Source: an uncultured Porphyromonas sp. (GTDB taxonomy: Bacteria > Bacteroidota > Bacteroidia > Bacteroidales > Porphyromonadaceae). From it: a stretch of DNA of 5,574 nt. Where the stretch lies: assembly GCA_946222055.1 (NCBI GenBank), contig CAMIEW010000083.1, forward strand, positions 1-5,574, given 5' to 3'. The notes below the pieces were generated by a model. That model was not told the DNA's origin. It ran no database searches and saw only the letters and a program-made list of their open reading frames with translations. Positions 1-5,316 of the stretch are shown here, one piece after another (the stretch's first letter is position 1; every line of letters starts with the position of its first letter). Made by a program: the position numbers and the translations under genes.

Positions 1-1448
1 GCGAGGACGTGGCGATGAAGTACCGCGCCTGGGGCTGGGAGATCTTCGACATCAATGGCAATGACCCGGACGAGATCCGTCGCGCTCTCGATGGGGCCAT
101 AGCGGTCAAGGACAAGCCCTCGCTCATCATTGGTCACACGCTGATGGCTAAGGGGGCGATCGATAAGGAGGGCGGTCGCTCGCTCGAGGATCAGGTGTCG
201 ACGCACGGTCAGCCGCTCTCCAAGGCCGGTGCCGACGTTTGTCGCACCGTTGCCGGTCTGGGCGGCGATCCAGACGATCCCTTTGTCATCTTCCCCGAGG
301 TACAGGAGTGCTTCGCCAAGCGGCGTGAGACGCTCATCGAGGAGAAGAAGGAGTGGCAGGCACGCTTCGACAGCTGGCGTAAGGCTAAGCCGGAGGCAGC
401 AGAAGAGCTGGAGCGGTGGCTGGACCCTGAGGTGAAGAGCGTCGACTGGTCTCGGATAGAGCAGGCGCCGGATAAGGCGACCCGCAATGCCTCCGCAACC
501 GTCCTCGGTCACCTGGCGGAAATGGTGCCCAATATGATCGTCTCCAGTGCCGACCTCTCCAACTCTGACAAGACGGACGGTTTCCTCAAGAAAACTACTG
601 CGATCTCGAGGGACAACTACGACGGCCAATTCATCAACATGGGTGTCTCAGAGCTGACGATGGCGGTGGTGAGCATGGGGCTGATGCTGCATGGCGGGCT
701 GATTGCCGCCTGCGGTACGTTCTTCGTCTTTAGCGACTACATGAAGCCGGCGATCCGCCTCTGCGCTCTGATGGAGCTGCCGGTAAAGTTTGTCTGGACC
801 CACGATGCCTTCCGTGTCGGTGAGGATGGTCCTACGCACCAGCCGATCGAGCAGGAGGCGCAGATCCGCCTGATGGAGAAGCTGCGCAACCACTCGGGGA
901 ATAACTCGATGCTGGTGCTCCGTCCAGCCGACGTGGAGGAGACCACCGTGGCGTGGAAGATGGCGATGGAGAATACGAAGAGTCCGACGGCGCTGATCTT
1001 CTCCCGCCAGAATATCAAGAACCTCCCCGAGAATGACTATACCAAGAGCCTTCGCGTGGAGCGAGGCGGCTATACCGTCATCGAGTGCGAGGCTCCCAAG
1101 GCGGTGCTGATCGCCTCCGGATCAGAGGTGAGTACGCTGGTCGCCGGTGCCGAGCTGCTTCGCGAGCGAGGCATCGAGGTCAATGTCGCCTCCATACCGA
1201 GTGAGGGACTCTTCCGTCGTCAGCCGGAGTCCTATCAGGAGAGCGTGCTGCTCCCCGGCGTACCGCGCTACGGGCTGACTGCCGGTCTGCCGGTCACCCT
1301 CGAGGGGATGATCTCTCACAGTGAGGGGCGGATCCACGGGATGGAGTCCTTTGGCTTCTCCGCTCCCTACACGGTTCTGGATGAGAAATTTGGCTACACG
1401 GCTGAGACGGTCTGCCGTGAGGTAATGAAGCTGTTGGGAAAGAAGTAA
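1..1448 (+). CDS. tkt: Transketolase, 5'-truncated by the window edge
   Basis: Thiamine-diphosphate enzyme of the non-oxidative pentose phosphate pathway that moves two-carbon ketol units between sugar phosphates in the cytoplasm. The frame is open to base 3 and reads E-D-V-A-M-K-Y before the motif AWGW, so the GTG at 9 is an internal valine codon and not the start. About 190 N-terminal residues, including most of the diphosphate-binding domain, lie outside. Counting from that GTG codon as residue 1, I see the end of the first domain with STHG (His66), and the pyrimidine domain at roughly 155-335. That domain carries SADLSNSDKTDGF, GVSELTMA with the cofactor-contacting Glu215, THD (His265), GEDGPTHQP (Asp273, His277) and SRQN (Arg333). 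The C-terminal domain at about 350-479 ends with ESFGFSAPY. All active-site motifs I can check are intact. The protein closely resembles Bacteroides transketolases as I recall them. The TAA stop at 1446-1448 is 3 nt before rpiB, so the two are almost certainly co-transcribed. Confidence 0.96.
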   Translation, partial: EDVAMKYRAWGWEIFDINGNDPDEIRRALDGAIAVKDKPSLIIGHTLMAKGAIDKEGGRSLEDQVSTHGQPLSKAGADVCRTVAGLGGDPDDPFVIFPEVQECFAKRRETLIEEKKEWQARFDSWRKAKPEAAEELERWLDPEVKSVDWSRIEQAPDKATRNASATVLGHLAEMVPNMIVSSADLSNSDKTDGFLKKTTAISRDNYDGQFINMGVSELTMAVVSMGLMLHGGLIAACGTFFVFSDYMKPAIRLCALMELPVKFVWTHDAFRVGEDGPTHQPIEQEAQIRLMEKLRNHSGNNSMLVLRPADVEETTVAWKMAMENTKSPTALIFSRQNIKNLPENDYTKSLRVERGGYTVIECEAPKAVLIASGSEVSTLVAGAELLRERGIEVNVASIPSEGLFRRQPESYQESVLLPGVPRYGLTAGLPVTLEGMISHSEGRIHGMESFGFSAPYTVLDEKFGYTAETVCREVMKLLGKK

Positions 1449-1451
1449 ACT

Positions 1452-1925
1452 ATGATAGCAGGAGTACAGAAGATAGGTCTGGCCAGTGACCACGCCGGAT
1501 ACTACATCAAGATAGCGGTGAGGGACTTTCTCGCGAAGTGGGCTCCCGAGGTGGAGCTGATTGACTACGGGACGGACAGCGGGTCTTCCAGCTGCGATTA
1601 TCCCGACTTTGCTCACAAGCTGGGCGATGCCCTCGACAAGGGCGAGGTGGATATGGGGGTCGGTGTCTGCGGCTCCGGTGAGGGGATCCAGATGGCGCTC
1701 AATAAGCACCAGTCTGTCCGTGCGGGACTCGCCTGGATGCCGGAGATTGCATCACTGATCCGACAGCATAATAACGCCAATGTCCTGGTGCTGCCCGGGC
1801 GTTTCGTGCCGGTGCAGGAGGCACAGGAGATGGCGGAGATATTCTTCAGCACAGACTTCGAGGGCGGGCGCCATGAGCGTCGGGTCCGGAAGATAGCGAT
1901 CGATCATGGAGAGACTCTATCCTGA
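1452..1925 (+). CDS. rpiB: Ribose-5-phosphate isomerase B
   Basis: Interconverts ribose 5-phosphate and ribulose 5-phosphate in the cytoplasm, supplying transketolase next door. The protein has 157 residues, close to the usual 145-155 of the LacAB_rpiB family. Family motifs are in order: SDHAG at 12-16 (His14, phosphate binding), DYGTDS at 39-44, DYPDFA at 49-54, the catalytic-cysteine loop VCGSGEGI at 72-79 (Cys73; Ser75 where E. coli RpiB has Thr), RQHNNANVL at 104-112 (His106, matching the E. coli active-site His99), and FEGGRHERRV at 136-145 (phosphate-binding arginines). These identify RpiB rather than a LacA/LacB subunit, although substrate cannot be proven from sequence. The ATG at 1452 follows the transketolase stop by 3 nt, with a modest purine run (GGGAAAG) inside the end of the upstream gene. 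The 3' end overlaps the peptidase gene by 20 nt. No promoter is visible in front of it, so expression probably depends on the tkt transcript and translational coupling. Confidence 0.95.
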   Translation: MIAGVQKIGLASDHAGYYIKIAVRDFLAKWAPEVELIDYGTDSGSSSCDYPDFAHKLGDALDKGEVDMGVGVCGSGEGIQMALNKHQSVRAGLAWMPEIASLIRQHNNANVLVLPGRFVPVQEAQEMAEIFFSTDFEGGRHERRVRKIAIDHGETLS

Positions 1926-3900
1926 CTTCGAGCATCGAGATGCGGATACCCTCGCAGCGAGGGTGCGGAAGGACCTGGAGACCTACCGGGAGGAGCTGGA
2001 GGAGATCCGCTCTGTACCGTTAGAGTCTGCCACCTTTGGCAATACCGTGCTGGCTCTCGAGCAGGCGGGTAGAGCGCTGGACGTATCGTCGGCCACCTTC
2101 TACAACCTCCTCAGCTGCGACGCGGACGACCGTCTCATGGAGCTGTCGGAGGAGCTGACGGAGGAGCTGACTGATGTCGCTAACGAGGTCTCCCTTGACC
2201 CTTCCATTGCCGCTAAGGTAAAGCAGATCTACGAGGCACCTCAGGATGCGCTCTCGCGGATCGACAAGCGGCTCCTCCTCCGCACCTATGAGTCCTACCG
2301 GGACAAGGGGTCGATGCTGCCGGAGAGCAGCCGACAGGAGCTGAAGGGGCTGCGGAAGGAGCTGAGCCTGGCGACACTTCGCTTCGGGCAAAACGTCCTG
2401 CGGGAGCAGAATGCCTATCGTCTCTCAGTCCTCGATGGCGAGTCACTCCAGCGGTTGCCATCATCAGCTCTGGAGCAGGCTCGGAAGAGAGCGAAGGAGG
2501 AGGGCGTAGAGGGTTGGATCTTTGACCTCAGCATGCCGTCCTACAGTGCGCTCATGCGCTTCTGCAGCAATCGGGAGACCCGCCGGCAGATCTACCGCGA
2601 CCGTGGGACGCTCTGCTACGACACCTCGAGGGAGACGAGCAACATCGCCACCATCTACGACATTGTCCGGCTGCGTCACTCCATCGCCAAGCTCCTTGGT
2701 CACGAGACTTATGCGGAGCTGGTACTGACTAAGAAGATGGCGAAGACACCCGAGGCAGTCTACAATATGCTGGATAAGCTACGCGATGCCTACCTCGCCA
2801 AGGCGCGTGAGGAGGTGGAGACGATAGCCGGTCAGGCTGAGCGACGGGATCAGATCACGAAGCTGGAGCCGTGGGACTGGAGCTACTATGCGGAGCTCTA
2901 TCGGGAGAAGGCACTGAAGTATGAGGAGGAGCAGACGAGACCATACTTCGAGCTCTCGTCCGTGGTGGAGGCGATGTTTGGTCTCGCCGGTAAGCTCTAC
3001 GGGATCGAGCTCCACCGTAATCCCGAGCTGCCGGTCTACCATCCCGATGTAGAGGCGTACGACGTGCTGCGTGAGGGACAGCTGCTGGGGACCCTGCTGC
3101 TCGACTACTTCCCTCGTAAGGGGAAGCGGTCCGGTGCCTGGATGACCAATTATGTGGAGGAGTACGAGGGGGTACGCCCGGTGATCAGCCTGGTGACCAA
3201 CTTTACCCCGCCCAGCGATGAGAAGCCGTCGCTCCTCACCTTCGACGAGACGACGACGCTCTTCCACGAGTTTGGTCACGCCCTCCACGGTCTGCTGACG
3301 ACGGTGAAGCACGCCTCTCTCAGCGGAACCAATGTGGAGCATGACTTTGTGGAGCTACCGTCGCAGATGAATGAGAACTGGATGCGCCAGCGCGACTTCG
3401 TAAAGTCCTTTGCGAAGCACTACCAGACCGGCGAAGTGATCGGTGACGATCTGCTTGATGCGATCGAGCGAAATGCGCTCTTTCTTGACGGCTACGGCTG
3501 CATACGTCAGCTCACCTTTGGCTATCTCGATATGAAGTGGCACGCCACCGATCCGGAGACCCTGCCCACTGATATCGAAGAGGTGGAGGCAAAGGCGCGG
3601 AAGGGGCTGGAGCTGCTTCCGCATGAGGCGGGGACGGCGATGAGTCCCTCCTTTACTCACATTTTTAGTGGTGGTTACGCCGCCGGATACTATGGGTATA
3701 AGTGGAGCGAGATCTTAGATGCAGATGCCTTCGAGGAGTTCATCCACAACGGTCTCACCGACCGCGCCACGGCCGATCGCTTCCGGGAGAACATCCTCGA
3801 GCGGGGCGACTCGGAGGATCCGGCAGAGCTGTACCGAGCCTTTAAGGGTCGAGATGCAACAGTCGACGCGCTGCTTCGCCGCTCTCACCTGATCCCGTGA
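1906..3900 (+). CDS. M3-family zinc peptidase (Dcp/OpdA-like oligopeptidase)
   Basis: Zinc metallopeptidase of family M3 (thimet oligopeptidase fold, mostly helical). Relatives remove C-terminal dipeptides (Dcp) or cut short peptides internally (oligopeptidase A). The protein has 664 residues, against about 680 for the E. coli homologues. The HExxH site is at 454-458 (TLFHEFGHALHG), with the third zinc ligand Glu483 in DFVELPSQ. The substrate-binding segment HIFSGGYAAGYYGYKWSE at 585-602 supplies the family's conserved histidine and tyrosines. The N-terminal half is helical and charged. No signal peptide or lipobox is seen, so it is probably cytoplasmic, in peptide turnover. The start is fixed: an in-frame TAG at 1894-1896 lies upstream and ATG 1906 is the first start after it, within the last codons of rpiB. 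No clear Shine-Dalgarno is present, which fits coupling to rpiB translation. A strong terminator follows. Dcp and OpdA cannot be separated confidently by motif, so I give no symbol. Confidence 0.93.
   Translation: MERLYPDFEHRDADTLAARVRKDLETYREELEEIRSVPLESATFGNTVLALEQAGRALDVSSATFYNLLSCDADDRLMELSEELTEELTDVANEVSLDPSIAAKVKQIYEAPQDALSRIDKRLLLRTYESYRDKGSMLPESSRQELKGLRKELSLATLRFGQNVLREQNAYRLSVLDGESLQRLPSSALEQARKRAKEEGVEGWIFDLSMPSYSALMRFCSNRETRRQIYRDRGTLCYDTSRETSNIATIYDIVRLRHSIAKLLGHETYAELVLTKKMAKTPEAVYNMLDKLRDAYLAKAREEVETIAGQAERRDQITKLEPWDWSYYAELYREKALKYEEEQTRPYFELSSVVEAMFGLAGKLYGIELHRNPELPVYHPDVEAYDVLREGQLLGTLLLDYFPRKGKRSGAWMTNYVEEYEGVRPVISLVTNFTPPSDEKPSLLTFDETTTLFHEFGHALHGLLTTVKHASLSGTNVEHDFVELPSQMNENWMRQRDFVKSFAKHYQTGEVIGDDLLDAIERNALFLDGYGCIRQLTFGYLDMKWHATDPETLPTDIEEVEAKARKGLELLPHEAGTAMSPSFTHIFSGGYAAGYYGYKWSEILDADAFEEFIHNGLTDRATADRFRENILERGDSEDPAELYRAFKGRDATVDALLRRSHLIP
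2140..2175 (+). repeat. Three tandem 12-nt units inside the M3 peptidase gene
   Basis: Three adjacent 12-base units read GAGCTGTCGGAG, GAGCTGACGGAG and GAGCTGACTGAT. They encode ELSE-ELTE-ELTD (residues 79-90), part of a predicted acidic helix in the N-terminal region. The unit is in frame, so gain or loss of a copy would not shift the reading frame. It may equally reflect helix composition plus codon preference. Confidence 0.6.
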
Positions 3901-3934
3901 TCCCCCTTCGTCGGATCGGGATAATAGCCTGTTG

Positions 3935-3967
3935 GAAATGCCCCTGCTCGTTAGGGGCATTTCTTTT
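3935..3967 (+). terminator. Rho-independent terminator after the M3 peptidase gene
   Basis: A perfect 11-bp stem pairs GAAATGCCCCT (3935-3945) with AGGGGCATTTC (3953-3963) around a 7-nt loop (GCTCGTT). Four T residues follow at 3964-3967. It begins 35 nt after the peptidase stop codon and should end the tkt-rpiB-peptidase transcript. The A-rich left arm gives little U-tract on the other strand, and no opposing gene is present. Confidence 0.9.
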
Positions 3968-3998
3968 ATCAGTAATGAGTGGGCTGTGATAAAATGAC

Positions 3999-4006
3999 TA
4001 CCTTTG
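3999..4006 (+). promoter_or_regulatory. Bacteroidetes-type -7 promoter box upstream of ybeY
   Basis: TACCTTTG matches the -7 consensus TAnnTTTG used by the primary sigma factor of Bacteroidetes. It lies just downstream of the terminator and 73 nt before the preferred ybeY start, in the only sizeable intergenic gap. Transcription would begin near 4011-4014, giving a leader of about 65-70 nt. A TTG-type -33 element is not evident at the expected spacing, which is common for such promoters. Confidence 0.72.
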
Positions 4007-4017
4007 CAGTGTCCTCC

Positions 4018-4040
4018 CGGGCGATGCAAGGGTGCGCCCG
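4018..4040 (+). other. GC-rich hairpin in the predicted ybeY leader
   Basis: CGGGCG (4018-4023) can pair with CGCCCG (4035-4040) across an 11-nt loop, giving six G-C/C-G pairs. It sits within a few bases of the predicted transcription start and is followed by an AT-rich, probably unstructured stretch (4061-4071) before ybeY. It has no T-run after it, so it is not a terminator. A role in 5' transcript stability or translation is inference, and the match could be chance in GC-rich DNA. Confidence 0.4.
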
Positions 4041-4079
4041 ATGGGTCGATGTTTCCCGACTAATATAATACAGGTGTCT

Positions 4080-4547
4080 ATGGCTATTCATTATTACTCA
4101 GAGAGCGAGGCTGTCCCCCCATTTCTCCGCCGAGAGGTGGGCGCATGGATCACGTCCGTGGCGGAGGGCTATGGAAAGACCATTGGAGAGCTCAATTACC
4201 AATTCTGCAACAATGAGCAGATGCTCGAGATGAATAGCAAGTTCCTCGATCATCACTACTACACGGATATCATCACCTTCCCGAGCGGAGACGATGACGA
4301 GGTGCTGGTGGCGGACATCCTGATCTCCCTCGATCAGGTCCGGCTCAATGCCGCAGATCTGGGAGTGGCACCGGGGAGCGAATTGCTCCGGGTGATGATC
4401 CACGGGGTGCTCCATCTCTGTGGTCAGGATGATGTGACGCCGGAGCTGGAGGCAGAGATGCACCGCGCTGAGGATCAGGCGCTGGCTCAGCTACCTGAGA
4501 GAGTATGGCGATCCATTCCTTCGGCTCAGACCTGGGTGGAGGGGTAA
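4080..4547 (+). CDS. ybeY: rRNA maturation endoribonuclease YbeY
   Basis: UPF0054 family metalloprotein. In other bacteria YbeY acts in 16S rRNA 3'-end maturation and ribosome quality control in the cytoplasm. From ATG 4080 the protein has 155 residues, normal for the family. The signature HGVLHLCGQDD is at 108-118 (His108, His112), preceded by YYTDIITFPSG (60-70) and the strand segment VADILISLD (77-85). The canonical motif HGxLHLxGxDH ends in a third His ligand; here that position is Asp118, as I recall for Bacteroidetes homologues (e.g. HGILHLCGIND). The start is chosen because MAIHYY matches the usual Bacteroidetes N-terminus and follows an AT-rich leader. In-frame GTG 4032 and ATG 4041 would add up to 16 unmatched residues. 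The gene has its own promoter-like box and lies 27 nt ahead of the DUF4271 gene, with which it may be co-transcribed. Confidence 0.93.
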   Translation: MAIHYYSESEAVPPFLRREVGAWITSVAEGYGKTIGELNYQFCNNEQMLEMNSKFLDHHYYTDIITFPSGDDDEVLVADILISLDQVRLNAADLGVAPGSELLRVMIHGVLHLCGQDDVTPELEAEMHRAEDQALAQLPERVWRSIPSAQTWVEG

Positions 4548-4561
4548 GACCGTACTTAAGT

Positions 4562-4570
4562 AAAGGGGGG
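4562..4570 (+). promoter_or_regulatory. Strong Shine-Dalgarno-like site supporting a TTG start
   Basis: AAAGGGGGG lies 4 nt before TTG 4575. It is the clearest Shine-Dalgarno-like sequence in the window, where most starts lack one. It helps decide the start of the DUF4271 gene, which has no upstream ATG in frame after the TAA at 4557-4559. Confidence 0.6.
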
Positions 4571-4574
4571 CACC

Positions 4575-5306
4575 TTGAGTCAGGAGCTGAGGTCTGCATG
4601 GCCGGTGTTTGAGACCTATGAGGAGGCGCAGTACGTCGACTCAGCACCCGCCTACACCGACAGTCTGATAGCCGTGGCGATAGTCCTGGTCGCTCTCGGC
4701 GTGCTACTCTACCATCAGCTGATCCGCCCCCGGGGGCGCGGTCGAGCGTTGCTTCTGCTGACAGCTCCGCCACGTGCCATCTCTCGCGTCAGTGAGATGC
4801 TCCCGTCTGTGGGCTTCTTCGTCGTGGGGCTGGTGGAGAGTCTCCTCCTGGTATCCCTCCTGGTGACGCTTCTGCTGCCGGGGTCTAGTGGTGTCGTCTC
4901 GCTTTCAGTCACCGGATTCTGGCTCAGTGTGGGGAGAGTAGCCCTATGGGTGGCACTTCTCTTTATCATAGCCACAGTGGTGCAGGCGTGGATGGTATAC
5001 ACCTTCTGTCATCCGGAGCAGCTCTCCCTCTGGTGGGCGGACTACCTGATCCTGCTGATCGTCGCCGCCAACACACTGCTCATCCCACTCCTACTGCGAC
5101 TCTTTACGCCGATGAGTGTCTCGCTGCTGATCACTGTCTCCGGGGTGCTATATGTGGTCTACCGCGTCCTCCTCTGCTATAGGGAGATCCGGATCTTCAG
5201 TCACCTCAGCCATTATCCCCTGCATATTATTTTGTACCTTTGCGCTTGCGAAATAGGCCCCTTGCTCTATCTGCTCAAGGTCGCCTCACTTAGTGTGAAT
5301 CAGTAG
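4575..5306 (+). CDS. DUF4271 integral membrane protein, function unknown
   Basis: Bacteroidetes-specific membrane protein family with no established function. With TTG 4575 as start it has 243 residues. An N-terminal segment of about 30 residues (acidic/aromatic, no signal peptide) precedes roughly six hydrophobic helices at about 31-50, 77-101, 117-140, 155-176, 181-202 and 214-236. A basic loop RPRGRGR (51-57) after the first helix suggests that loop faces the cytoplasm. The last helix carries HIILYLCACEIGPLLYLLK (217-235), resembling the family's conserved C-terminal signature (LYLCTLEI.PL), with Glu226 buried in the helix. The start is inferred: an in-frame TAA at 4557-4559 lies upstream, no in-frame ATG occurs before the first helix, and AAAGGGGGG sits 4 nt before the TTG. 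The stop is 10 nt ahead of hemD, a pairing common in this phylum. Family assignment rests on the C-terminal motif, topology and neighbourhood. Confidence 0.85.
   Translation: MSQELRSAWPVFETYEEAQYVDSAPAYTDSLIAVAIVLVALGVLLYHQLIRPRGRGRALLLLTAPPRAISRVSEMLPSVGFFVVGLVESLLLVSLLVTLLLPGSSGVVSLSVTGFWLSVGRVALWVALLFIIATVVQAWMVYTFCHPEQLSLWWADYLILLIVAANTLLIPLLLRLFTPMSVSLLITVSGVLYVVYRVLLCYREIRIFSHLSHYPLHIILYLCACEIGPLLYLLKVASLSVNQ
5235..5242 (+). promoter_or_regulatory. Bacteroidetes-type -7 box inside the DUF4271 gene, facing hemD
   Basis: TACCTTTG (codons for Y-L-C of the LYLC motif) matches TAnnTTTG exactly and is identical to the box in front of ybeY. It lies 74 nt before the hemD ATG, giving a predicted leader of about 65-70 nt, much like ybeY. 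The surrounding bases, including TATTATTTTG just upstream, are AT-rich compared with the rest of the gene. No clear TTG at -33 is seen. Because it is in coding sequence the match could be fortuitous. Confidence 0.5.
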
Positions 5307-5316
5307 TATATCACAA

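Noticed and set aside
9..1448. Transketolase starting at GTG 9
   Set aside because: The frame continues upstream with E-D ahead of V-A-M-K-Y, matching transketolase sequence before the AWGW motif. The gene is cut by the window edge.
1122..1709. Long open frame on the minus strand (195 codons) across tkt and rpiB
   Set aside because: It lies opposite two well-supported genes, spans their junction, shows no recognisable family and is explained by GC-rich codon structure on the coding strand.
2029..2039. CACCTTTGG-like sequences (also near 3511) as promoters
   Set aside because: They lack the TA of TAnnTTTG, encode conserved protein and have no suitable gene start downstream.
2779..3342. Long open frame on the minus strand (187 codons) inside the peptidase gene
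   Set aside because: It is fully antisense to conserved M3 peptidase sequence including the HExxH site, with no motif, promoter or ribosome site of its own.
4024..4068. 14-codon leader peptide (MQGCARWVDVSRLI) before ybeY
   Set aside because: It is in the predicted transcript and ends 11 nt before ybeY, but has no ribosome site, begins in the hairpin loop and shows no run of regulatory codons.
4064..4069. TATAAT as a sigma-70 style -10 box
   Set aside because: No matching -35 is seen, Bacteroidetes use TAnnTTTG instead, and this would leave almost no leader. It fits better as AT-rich sequence at the translation start.
4032..4079. N-terminal extension of YbeY from GTG 4032 or ATG 4041
   Set aside because: The extra residues (MRPMGRCFPTNIIQVS) do not resemble any YbeY N-terminus, and ATG 4080 gives the expected MAIHYY start after an AT-rich stretch.
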